Part shown: piece by piece, positions 11,001 through 20,026 of the stretch
Layout of the letters: every line of letters starts with the position of its first letter
Numbering within the stretch: the stretch's first letter is position 1
DNA from: Oscheius tipulae
Lineage: Eukaryota; Nematoda; Chromadorea; Rhabditida; Rhabditidae
Assembly: GCA_037178975.1 (NCBI GenBank)
Contig: JASJZH010000003.1
Location: forward strand, 7,316,001 to 7,380,000
Reading direction: 5' to 3'
Length of the DNA: 64,000 bases
Position numbers and translations under genes: made by a program
Notes under the pieces: model-generated
Told to the model about the DNA's origin: nothing
What the model saw: the letters and a program-made list of their open reading frames with translations, nothing else
The model's database searches: none

Positions 11001-11772
11001 GATAGCAGTGATGATGAGTCGAGCGAATCTTCAGATGGTTAGTTTTATGGATGAGAAACCGCTGACAGAGACCACTTCAGACGATCTGGATACGGATGAA
11101 GAAAAGTCGGTAAAGGACGAGGAAGCCAACGATCCTGAAGCATTCGGACCGTCTCCGATTCATGAGCAACTGAACCATATTGAGGTTGATCTCGATAGCA
11201 AGGTAAGTCACTGTCTCTCTATTTCTTTATGCCTATTTCTCTGTCTCGGTCCCAACTATTATCTTTCAGACTGACGACGAAGATCTGGAACTCTTTAAAG
11301 ATGACAATCCAAAGTACGAAATGTGGCAGGATGAGAAGGATACCTCGAGTGAGTCGGAGGATAGTGACGAGTCCGAAAAGGAGGAAGTTGGCCACGTTGA
11401 TGTGAACGAGCCTGTCGACAATCCAGAAGAGATTGCTTTGGTTGGTTTACTGAAACGTGTCTTCTAGTGACCATTCTAGATCCTTCAAGGAATGAGTACA
11501 CTGCCACTCACAACGCTTCGGCGGTACAGGAAATACCATGGTATTCCAACAAGGGCAACAGCTACCAAAGTTTCAGTGAGTTTCGAACTGAGAGATAAAG
11601 ACAAAGAGACAGAGTGATAGAGAGACAACAATCAATTTTTTATTTCCAGATGCTACCTATGATAGCCCGCCACTACTCAGCTTTCAAAGTCGACCCCGAT
11701 CCAATACAAGCCTCCTTCCTAAACAAAAGAAAGAAGAGACATCCAGTCCATAGACATCTATTCCGTCGCTAA
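8008..11772 (+). CDS. SAP30: SAP30-like Sin3/HDAC corepressor subunit with acidic insert
   Basis: Ten exons by splice signals and phase: 8008-8139, 8204-8227, 8294-8425, 8473-8607, 9260-9830, 10768-11037, 11081-11202, 11270-11440, 11480-11575, 11650-11772, giving 591 residues. SAP30 bridges DNA or nucleosomes to the Sin3/histone deacetylase complex in the nucleus. Exons 3-4 carry the N-terminal zinc finger, with CCLAQLDGTRC and HFNICVFHWKQIKYSRRGR matching the SAP30 CCL...GERC and HLYICDYH blocks. Exons 9-10 carry the Sin3-binding end, with LPLTTLRRYRKYHGIPTRA matching the family's NTLRRYKRHFKLPTRP, then IARHYSAFKVD. Between them exons 5-8 insert nearly 400 residues rich in Asp, Glu and Ser; human SAP30 has about 220 residues in all. 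Intron 4 holds a tRNA-like repeat and intron 5 the inverted SR-rich gene. The stop codon overlaps an AATAAA signal. Confidence 0.85.
9146..9215 (+). repeat. tRNA-like insertion (SINE head) A
   Basis: A box-like TAGCCTAGTGGTATACATG, an anticodon-loop-like TTACGAA with ACG at its centre, and a B box-like AGATTCGGTTCTT occur with tRNA spacing. Stems are imperfect, so it is probably not a working tRNA. It lies just inside the 3' end of SAP30 intron 4. Confidence 0.45.
10081..10712 (-). repeat. Inverted segmental duplication, copy 2
   Basis: Reverse-complement copy of the unit at 3829-4493, sitting wholly inside SAP30 intron 5 (9831-10767) and pointing against it. Two single-base changes are visible in the 5' flank. 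The 3' region is shorter by a deletion and has several other differences. Confidence 0.9.
10320..10544 (-). CDS. Small SR-rich basic protein, copy 2
   Basis: Encodes the same 74-residue Arg/Ser-rich protein as 3995-4219, and the 225-bp coding sequence reads identical base for base. A TATA box (TATAAA on the minus strand, 10594-10589) stands at the same distance upstream. The gene is nested in an intron of SAP30 on the opposite strand, so the two transcripts would be antisense to each other only in intronic RNA. The coding part is more conserved than the 3' flank, which points to selection or gene conversion. The role is inferred, from composition, to be that of a chromatin or RNA-packing basic protein. 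Confidence 0.8.
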   Translation of the reverse strand: MPVSRRRSRTPSRASRSRSTSTSTSSSSSHSRSASRRSGKKTTQTARRRGHRAYEFRDKNGRLRNSMGQFVKEQ

Positions 11773-11796
11773 TAAACAGCAATACATTTGTTTATT
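11771..11796. terminator. Facing polyadenylation signals
   Basis: AATAAA on the plus strand (11771-11776) overlaps the SAP30 stop codon. AATAAA on the minus strand (11796-11791) lies 20 bp after the SLC6 stop at 11816. Because cleavage normally falls 10-30 bp beyond each signal, the two messages should overlap at their 3' ends. Confidence 0.65.
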
Positions 11797-11815
11797 GTCC
11801 AAATTGGTTGGATTT

Positions 11816-13770
11816 TTATCGGACACGTACGGCCCTTTCCTTCTTGACCGCCATCTTACGATCCCCGTCCAGAAGAGAACCCCAGTCCGGAGTCGGTCGA
11901 GTCATCGTCTTCCAGCTGTCTCCTCTCCTGATCCCGAAGATGGTCTTCGCCGTGGCGTAGACGAGAGTATAGGAGATTCCGGTCAAGACGAGAGTCCAGC
12001 CGGTGAAGGAGAGGATTTCAGTAAGGGGCTGGGGCGCGATGACGGCCGAGATGATCGACATCAGGAGACATGTCTAGAATTTTTGAAGCAGGCTAGGAAA
12101 TGATTAAAGACTCACGAGTAAAGCGGTTGGGGAGAGAAGGGCCCAGCTGATACACAGGTAGTGCTTCACAAACATCCACGATTCAGACATTGTCTCCAGA
12201 TTTCTGAAAGTATCTAGTACTTTATCTCTGTGTGTCTCTCTCTCTCTCCCTCAGTCTCTCTATCTCACTATCTATCTGTCTCTCTGTATCCAAACTTACA
12301 CAGCAAGACGTCTCACACCGTAGACGATGGCAAAGACGATGACCTCGAGGAGGGCGACGGCCACAGTGAGAATATTCGTGAAGGATCCGACGACCATGAG
12401 TTGCCTGAATCCTCCGGGAACGATGAAATGGAAGGCGACGACGGCCGAGGAGACTGTGATCACAGCTAAGAGGATCCATTTGTACTGTTTGGTCAAACTG
12501 TCCAGCCCGAAGAGGACGACTTGACGATCGTGAAGCATGCCGATGAGGGTGGCGAGTTGAGTGATCTGAATTGGGGAGAGTAACAGGACTTGGCCAACTT
12601 ACCATCAGGAGATAGGAACGGACAAACTCGACCAGGAAATGGAAAAGACACCAGAGCCAGCCGGTTGTGTAGGTGAAGATCGTGTCCACGTAGATGAAAT
12701 GCATGAAATGAATACGCTTCTCGAGAAGGAACTTGAGTCGATAAGCGAACGGAATGTCGGAGAGGACCAGGTTTGGAACAGTCAGAGTGACAGTGACAGG
12801 GAGACTTACTGGCTCAGTGACCGGCATAGAGAAATGTCGTCAGATTGACAAGAACGTAGAAGAAGATCACAAAGCTGGTCACAATGACCACATCTCGACG
12901 GATACTGGAACTGAAGAGATGGCTACTGCTCAGATGGGCCATTCTTCCGTTGGCCAGACTAAACCATCACACACAGTACCCACTTGAGTGCAAAGATGGC
13001 ATGAGCAACGGCTTCAGTCCAGGTATCGACACTGTAGACGGCAGTCCATTTTGGTTTGAATAGATGAACCAAACCGGTGAGGGAGTTGTCCAAGGTGAAG
13101 CCCATGATCAGATGAATGAAGTAGTAGAGTGGGCTACAGACAACAGGAGCCGCAGACTTGAGTTACTTCTCATTCCAATAGACGGCTGGAAGAAGTGAGA
13201 GCGAGATAACCAGCAGGCTGATCCAGGTGTAGTGGTCGGGATGGTAGAATTCGCTAGCCATCTGCGGATTCCGTAGCATGGTGGTTTCAGCGAAAGACAG
13301 GAGGGGTGTTGTGCGCTCGTTTGTGATCCTTGATTCGACTAGGGCAGAAGACCGGCGGAGACAGGGCTCTTCGTTTGCGCGAGACGCGTTGGCCTGACAG
13401 GCATTGAATGTTCTAAGAGTTCATGAACTGTCCCTGTCCCACAACCTACCTGGAATTGAAGCAGTTCGAAGGAAGAGACTGACAGCTGTCCCATGGACTC
13501 CCAGATGCGCTAATACCTTTGAAACTGTGCACAGTCAGAGCTCCGACATGAGTCAACCAGACTGCCAGTGTCGTTCTTCTAAGGCAGAGCAGAAAGGCCA
13601 TCGAGGCGGCGAGACCACTAAAGAGAGGGACAGCTCTTCGCAGCTGGAGACAGACGGCGGTCGAGAAGAACTGTCCGAGCGAGACTTCCAGAAGAAGAAG
13701 GGGCGCGGCGATCAAAAGAATGGCGAGCAGGAACTGACAGAAGAAGATGATGCTGACGCACTATTGCGTA
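11816..13770 (-). CDS. SLC6-family Na+-coupled transporter, N-terminus unresolved
   Basis: Sodium- and chloride-coupled symporter of the neurotransmitter/amino-acid transporter family, in the plasma membrane. The exon at about 13770-13495 gives TM2 with the family signature in LLIAAPLLLLEVSLGQF, then TM3. The exon at about 13395-13175 is the extracellular loop and TM4 with YHPDHYTWISLLVISLSLLP. The next gives TM5 (PKWTAVYSVDTWTEAVAHAIFAL), then TM6-7 (ANGRMAHLSSSHLFSS, VIVTSFVIFFYVLVNL), TM8-9 near 12600-12800, TM10 with FIVPGGFRQLMVVGSF and a later YGVRRL, then TM11-12 and the tail TRPTPDWGSLL, close to the usual W...P..dWGP ending. Introns are about 35-60 bp. I could not find the TM1 block (G-N-x-W-R-F-P), although it should lie just upstream; the frame meets a TAG acceptor at about 13770. 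The subfamily and substrate cannot be told from what I see. Confidence 0.8.
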
Positions 13771-14154
13771 CTTGGACACACGCGAATTTACGTACGCGCG
13801 GGACTTTCTTTGAATTTTTCTCTCCATTCTGGCGTTCTTTATCTCTCCATTAGGCGTTTTTTTCTTCACTTTTTCCTCCGGATCAGCGCAAGGTATCGTA
13901 GCAACACTTCAACTTCTATTAGTACGAAAAGTTGCGGCAACGCGTCAAAACATAATTCCTAGCATTTTTTCCGACCAAATGCGCAGATTTCGAGTCAATT
14001 TCCCCGGCATTTGCTACCCAAAACCCCAGTAGAAGAACCTACGCTCTTGTCGGGCATCCTCTTAAACGACTACCCGAAATATTCGAAAGCAACATTTTAT
14101 TTTGAATATATTAATGTAACAACAAGAACAATAATAGTGTAACAAGAAACTTTT
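13771..14154. other. Region upstream of SLC6 and downstream of EXOSC9
   Basis: It should hold the missing first exon of the SLC6 gene. A short basic frame (MERKIQRKSR, minus strand near 13830) with a donor GTACGT is a candidate, but it joins out of phase. Otherwise nothing is recognised. Confidence 0.3.
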
Positions 14155-16578
14155 TTATCCTTCAAGGTCATCGAGTCCGTCCAGGAGATCGTTGGCTTCA
14201 TCGAGTTCCTGCTGTCGCTTGCTCTTCGTCTGCTCCGCGATGTTGACCTGGCCGACATCGGCTACAATCCTGTTTACTTGCTGCGTGACGGATTTGTCAT
14301 CCTCGGAGACGAAGGCCTTCTCGGCACGGAGAGGATCTTCCTAAATATGGATTTTAGCACAAATAACATGGAGAAACTGACGTTGAGAACGACACTGTTG
14401 ACCTCGGCAGCAGATCTTGAGGCGCCGGGAGCGACTGCGACCTCAACTCCAGGGGCTATGAGCTCGTTCGGATGGGCTTCTCTGAAAGAAAAGGATTTGA
14501 TAGTAGACGCTCTGCCTGAAAGGTCGATCAGTCTGTTCATATTCTCACCTAAATCCTATCCCCCGTTAGTTTGAGCCAAAATTCTGTCTGTTCCAGTCAA
14601 GAGTCAGTCACATGACTTCTGTTTTTCAACTTTCGGACATTCTTTTCTGTCGAGGACAAGTACTAAGTACGATTTGCAGCTCTCACACATAAAACGGCTA
14701 TCGAGAAACGCAAACGGTGAGCAATTTGGTAGCATATTCAACCATACAATCGTGGGATGCTACGCTACATTTGTATCAACTATCAAAGGATCGCGACTTA
14801 GTCTGCCGGTACGGTTAGTCTTTTCATATCCCTGAAGAAACCCTCACCTGCATGTCAACACCTCAGCTGTAATTGTCGTTTCAAATCCAGGCGGTTTCTC
14901 ATATTTCGTCCTCTTCTTCGCGTCGTCCTGGATGACCGTCTGCACGAGTTCCGAGAGGTCCATGGCACGTTCCATGGCCTTCCGGACGCATGTTTCCAAC
15001 TGAATTTGATTTTTCTTCGGGGTAAAAGACAAAAAACGAACAAGTTGGGTGTTGAGAATGAAACTGGTGGATTGGTGAAGGGCGCAGACCTCTTTTCGTT
15101 TGTTGCATGCGACGACCAGATGTCCGGAGAGCCAGGCCTGCTCTTTCTCGGTCGGATCGACTATCATGTGCTGACTGAAAAGTGTTTTTTGAGACGCAAA
15201 ATAAAGAGGGATACCTGTCATCGAAGAAGCCGAACGAGACGCAGATCGGAGTGTGGTAGATGTTTAGAGGGACGAGGGCCTGCTCCCATTGGGAGTGCTG
15301 AAAATTACACGCATTTTTTGGCCAACCATGAGATCCTTTCAGTTCTTGAGAGTATACAGCTCTTTCGAGAACGATATAGGTTATAACTGGACTTTTCCGA
15401 AAAGGGAAAATGCGTATAAAATTTTATATTTTCAGGGTAATACGACAGTTTTGCGGCTGTTTACGCATAGAGCAGTTGAGATACTCGATTTGAAGATCGC
15501 AGGCTTGCAGGAAGGAAAACAAACTAGAGATTTCTCTGGTCCTTAAAAGGCTAATAGTGACTACAGACCTGCCGAACTATTACCAAAACTGTAACTGTGG
15601 ATGGACAGGCATGAACATGGTAGAAATGACGGTTGATAAGAACATGAGTAGTGTCAGAAAAGACCAAGGTAAAGGTAAAGAAAACGGGCAAGACTTCAAA
15701 AGACTAGTGAACTTGTTTGAAAATGCGTCTGTAATGGGATGAGAGGACCAGACAAGGGAGAATCACGGACATGGTAATCTGGAATGGGTACAGAGTAAAA
15801 CAGTTCTACACACAGAGCAACTCTTACGACCAGATAGATAATAATATCTGCTAGGAAAGCGTTGTGGTGCATAGAGAAAGTGAAGTAAACTTACAACTAG
15901 CGTAGAATGCGGCTCCACCGAAACGTTGGGCCGTCTGTAGTGATAGAGAGCGGTGACAGCTGCCAAAGACGCACAGTCCAGAAGAGCCCCATCGTCGTCC
16001 ATTATGCGCACGTCAATTCGAATCTTCCAGACTTCTTGACCAGTTCGAATACACAGGGCCTCAATTATATTATATTTTGGTCAGATAGGACCCTTCCTTA
16101 CCTCGACATCAATGCATCTGGAATCTCTGAGGACAAGTTCTAGAAGCCTGGTCAGTTCCATGCCCTTCTGACCTAGACGATTGTGCTCAAAGGCTGGAAA
16201 AAATGGGGTTCCATTGAAAAATGAAAGCGAAAACCTGGATTTCCCATGGGACTCATGTCGACCTCGACGGAGATGATCCCCTTCTGCGGCCGCGTCTGAC
16301 CCGGCTCCACCAGTGAAGCACTAACCGCACAAAATACCCTAAATATACCTTTGAACCGAAAAAAAGGTGGAATTACTTCGTTGAGCCCATCATACAGAGA
16401 GATGTGCCGCACTCGGCTCCAACTACGAGCTTGACGGGTCGGAACTCGTCGCGCAAACGGCCGTCTAGTCTCTAAACTCTATCTGTTACGGGAAATGACA
16501 TAAAAGAGGGACCTGATCGTTCCGAAATCCGTCGATGATGAACTCGCGATTGCAGGAAGGATGCGGATCGTCTCTCAT
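14155..16578 (-). CDS. EXOSC9: Exosome core subunit RRP45 / EXOSC9
   Basis: RNase PH-fold subunit of the RNA exosome ring, which degrades and trims RNA 3'-5' in nucleus and cytoplasm; in animals this subunit is catalytically inactive and structural. The start at 16578 gives MRDDPHPSCNREFIIDGFR, the family's conserved SxxNREFI opening. Next come LDGRLRDEFRPVKL, STKVFCAVSASLVEP across an intron, GIISVEVDMSPMGNP, RCIDVEALCI, WKIRIDVRIMDDDGALLDC, AAVTALYHYRRPNVSVEP, YHTPICVSFGFF and IVDPTEKEQAWLSGHLVVACN, all in family order. A charged C-terminal tail (exons ending near 14464 and the last at 14340-14155, tail LDEANDLLDGLDDLEG) joins in phase across an intron of about 330 bp. A 590-bp intron (about 15290-15880) holds a solo Merlin terminal repeat. 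The protein is shorter than human EXOSC9 through its tail. Confidence 0.9.
15567..15584 (-). mobile_element. Solo Merlin-type terminal repeat
   Basis: ACCTGCCGAACTATTACC is identical to the last 18 bp of the 522-bp Merlin derivatives at 24.3 and 30.0 kb. No matching left end is seen in the same EXOSC9 intron, so this is a remnant or a truncated insertion. Confidence 0.6.
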
Positions 16579-17224
16579 CTAGAATTTGGCAGTCATTTTA
16601 GAAAGAAAAACATTAAAACGAACATTGCTTCAGAGAGGATTCAAAGAAAAGAGGAAAATAGGGGATTTTTCCCATAGAAGGCCACTTTTCAAAAGTTGCA
16701 GCTATACACATGAGGTTGAAATCTGCGGACAGACCATTTCTACTGTGGTTTCTGTCGCCAATAAGAGTAATTCATGAAAAGTACTGATCATCAGGCGAGT
16801 TCAACTGTCTAGAAGGCTGGTTATTAGAAAATTTACGGCTACTCTAGCGTTATTATAACCGAAAAATTTTCTTTATTCTATAAAAAAATAAAACTGGGCC
16901 TCGTTAGCTTGAATTTGACTTTCGAACCCTACTAAAGGTAGTGCAAGAACAGGGTCTTCTCAGCTTCAAAAAGTGTGAAAATCTTTTGACAAAGCAGCTT
17001 TCCACTAGTTTGGCCAAGAGTCTCCAGGTATTAACAACTCGTGGAAAGGAGAATGTCGGAAAAGGTAAAAAAGTTTGACAATGAACCTCCAACATATGAA
17101 GAATCGAAGAACAGCATAAAATGATTTTTTCGACAAACAAGCAAACAAAATTCATAAAAATTGAAGCAATGTCTTCAAAATGGGGTGGGTATAAAGCAAA
17201 ATGCTAACAAAAGGAGGGGCTTAA
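16579..17224. other. Gap between EXOSC9 and prefoldin 5
   Basis: About 650 bp, rich in A and T in its second half, with no coding block I can support. Both flanking genes are on the minus strand; the distance is large for a nematode operon. Confidence 0.4.
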
Positions 17225-17798
17225 TTACTTGGGCAAGGCAGCGATCTGGGAGGCAATCTTTGTCTGCAGTTGCTCGGAAAGCACGGCCCGGGTCCTTTTC
17301 TTTTCCAACACGATCTTCTCGATTGTTTCCAGCTAAAAGTTTTAATTTTACCATAAAAATTGGGCAAACCTGAGTGCTGATGTATTTCTTTTTTCTCTCG
17401 AAGAATTCTGTGGCCTGTTCGCGGCTGACCTCGGCGTAATAGCCGGTTCCGATCTCGACGAGCATTTTCGAGGGGTCTGAGAGCTCTGCTCTGATGTACA
17501 TCTACGTTTTCTTGATTAAAAATAACATATAATGGGTGTTACCGATTCGGAAAGGGGCACCAAAGCAGTATGACCTCCCTCAGTCCCAGCTAGAGATTTC
17601 AGCGCAAGGATGCTTTTCTCATTTTTACCAATAAAGGTCTGGAAAATGATTAGTGAGATTTAAAAATTCAGCAAGCACCTTTAGACTGTTCGAGGACTCG
17701 GTAAAGAAGGCCAGCTCTCCTTCGACTTGCTTCACGAGCTGGTTCAGCTGCTCCACACCCAGTTCTCCGATGGGGATTTGTTTCGGCTCGTCTGCCAT
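17225..17798 (-). CDS. PFDN5: Prefoldin subunit 5
   Basis: Alpha-type subunit of the six-part prefoldin chaperone, which hands unfolded actin and tubulin to the CCT chaperonin in the cytosol. Four exons (17798-17679, 17638-17543, 17501-17370, 17332-17225) with introns of 37-41 bp give 151 residues, close to the human 154. The two coiled-coil helices are visible: LGVEQLNQLVKQVEGELAFF and SNSLKVL or K-TFIG at the N-terminal side, and the C-terminal helix around REQATEFFERKKKYISTQ with LETIEKIVLEKKR. Between them lies the beta-hairpin region with ALVPLSESMYIRAELSDPSK and VEIGTGYYAEVS, the family's hallmark (V-P-L-T-x-S-x-Y...G-T-G-Y-Y-V). The start is the only in-frame ATG before that region. 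Confidence 0.93.
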
Positions 17799-18437
17799 TC
17801 TGAAATTAAGATTATTTAGAGGTCCAGATTCGGAAAATAGGAAAAAAGGCGAACGATAGAGGAATTTGCAGGAATGCAATTGTATAAAGCAGGAGAATGG
17901 GGCGCGAAATTCTGTAAAGAGCAGGCAGTTTGTTGAAATTCGAATTCTAGTCTTTCCGAAGCATTGTTTACCGCTGCCTACATTTATGGTTTATTCAACT
18001 TTTCCATGATTATTTGGACAGAAGGTCTATGATTAGGTTTTTGTACAATATAACAAGGTTCTCTAGCTGCTTTGTTGCTCCGGTGTTAAAGCAGATCTCT
18101 GGAAATCTAGCAAGCTATCGCTTTTCGGTATTTGAAGCAAAAAAAATAACTATATAATGGCCGACTTACGAAAAAGAGCAACAGCCTTGAAAAATTTGAA
18201 ATGGCTGTATCGCCGCCTTCATACAGTAAACTTTTGTATGAAGGCGGCAAATCCGATTCAAACAGATTTTCTTCTACTCTCTAAACTGTTACTTTTCCAT
18301 CCTTTTGCGCGGGACTTTGATGTCCATCGAGCAATAAAAATTGTGAATGGGCATAAGAATATGCCTAGAACAGCACGCTTTCCTGTTCATTTTTTTTCCT
18401 GAACACTTGCATATCTTACAACATGTTTTCAGCAAAA
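17799..18437. promoter_or_regulatory. Divergent promoter region, PFDN5 / RanGAP
   Basis: About 640 bp between two genes facing away from each other, so it should hold both promoters. A perfect hairpin lies at 18212-18248. No other feature is recognised. Confidence 0.4.
18212..18248. repeat. Perfect 14-bp hairpin
   Basis: GCCGCCTTCATACA at 18212-18225 pairs perfectly with TGTATGAAGGCGGC at 18235-18248 around a 9-nt loop. It lies 190 bp before the start of RanGAP copy 1. Confidence 0.75.
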
Positions 18438-19812
18438 ATGGATATTGGGAATCTCAGCCTTCAGGAAGGGGCGCTTCTTTCATTCCTGGACCGGCAGTTG
18501 AAGCTCACCGAAACAGAAGATGGTATATTTTTTGCACATCTTTTATATAACTTCTCCCACTTCAGCTGAAGAAGTCGCTCAGTCGATCGAACAGGCCAAA
18601 AATATGCACGCGCTAGAGTTGCGCGGGAACACTGTCGGAATAGGAGGTGGAGAGCGAATCGCCCAAGCTCTCAGGCGTCATCCAGAGCTGAAAAGATGCC
18701 TGTGGTCGGACATGTTCACCGGACGGCTCAAAAACGAAATTCCCCCTATTCTTGTCGGTTTTCATCATCGCTCTTGACTGTTATGGAACTTTTAGCGTTC
18801 GATGACGGGAGCCGTGATGCAGGCCGGCTGTCAGATCACCGAACTCGACCTCTCGGACAATGCTTTCGGTCCAATCGGAGCCGAAGGGATTCAGGCCTTC
18901 CTCGTCTCCCCATCCGCCTATTCCTTGGAAGTCCTAAAGCTGAACAACAATGGACTCGGAGCTGGTGGTCAGAGCATCGCCAAATGTCTGGTCCAATGCC
19001 ATGCGAACGCCGAGCGAGACGGCAAAAAGTTCAAGTTGAAGACCTTCGTCGCTGGCCGTAACAGACTCGAGAATCCTGGAGCCAAAGAGCTGGCCAAGGC
19101 GTTCCGTGTCATACAAACCCTCGAACACATCAGTATTCCGCAGAATGGAATCCGGAAGGAAGGAATCATCGAACTGGCCGATGCTCTCAAAGTATTGCAT
19201 TTCATTTATGGAAAACAACGTATTTTAGTTCAACAGTAAACTCAACACGATCGTCTTTAACGACAACACTTGCGATATTGACGGAGCTCACCACATTGCC
19301 AAGATATAACCTTCAATAAACACGTGAAAAATCAAGTTTTTAGGCCGTGAGAGAGTTGAAGCAGCTCCAAGTTCTCGATCTGGGCGACTGTCTGTGTAGA
19401 AGCTCGGGCTGTGCATCGATCATTTCCCAGGTTTGCGACGGAGAACACAAAAATATCCAGGTAAACCACTGCTACTCTTTCTTTGAACCCTATTCTCCAG
19501 ATAGTCGATCTATCGGGCTCCGAGCTCCCCGGCGAACTCGCCGTCCGCATTATCAAGAACTGGGGAGACTGTTTCGGCTCCCGCGCCCAGCTCAAACTCA
19601 GCCACAATCAGTTCGGCAGCATGTTTGAGGATCTCGAGGAGGAGATCGAAGCCCGAAAACTGAATGTGGATCTGGGCTCGATCAGTGATGACGAAGGATC
19701 CGCGTCCGAAAAGTACAGCGACAGCGAGGAAGACGAGTCGTCGAGTGAGGACGAGACGAGGATTGTCAGAGAGGAGGAGGCTCCAGTAGTACAGCCTAAA
19801 GGCAGGTTTTAG
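18438..19812 (+). CDS. RANGAP1: RanGAP copy 1, Rna1p-like, with damaged splice donor
   Basis: GTPase-activating protein for Ran, a cytosolic leucine-rich-repeat crescent that drives nuclear transport by converting Ran-GTP to Ran-GDP. Exons: 18438-18522, 18566-18753, 18796-19191, 19229-19303, 19344-19460, 19501-19812. Family blocks are clear: ELRGNTVGIGGGERIA, SDMFTGRLKNEIPPIL (the conserved FTGR), LDLSDNAFGPIGAEGI, LNNNGLGAGG, GRNRLENPGAKELAKAF, PQNGIRKEGI. An acidic tail (DDEGSASEKYSDSEEDE) follows and the frame ends at QPKGRF. Unlike copy 2 it has no C-terminal SUMO/RanBP2-type domain. After exon 4 the donor reads AT (AAG then ATATAACC) instead of GT; unspliced, it gives an immediate stop, cutting the protein before the last repeats. 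Every other junction is in phase. It is either a gene with a non-canonical splice site or an early pseudogene. Confidence 0.85.
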
Positions 19813-20026
19813 CATGGGATTGTGTGGTTCGAGCTAGAGAATGGGATAGTTATGAATTAGGGCTGGGCCGTGCGCACCAACTTGTATGCATATGACTTGT
19901 TGCGCATTCTGCTATACAAGAGACGCAGCCCAACTATTTCTACCTGGAATTCTCTTGGTGCTGTCTATCGAGAGTTAATGCGCAACATCTAAACTGTTTC
20001 CCTACCACCGCAAACCTCTACTTCCA

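Noticed and set aside
19304..19343. The AT donor of RanGAP copy 1 as a U12-type (AT-AC) intron
   Set aside because: It ends in AG, is only 40 bp, lacks a branch-site-like motif, and its paralogue has an ordinary GT-AG intron at the same place. Nematodes such as C. elegans are not known to keep U12 introns.
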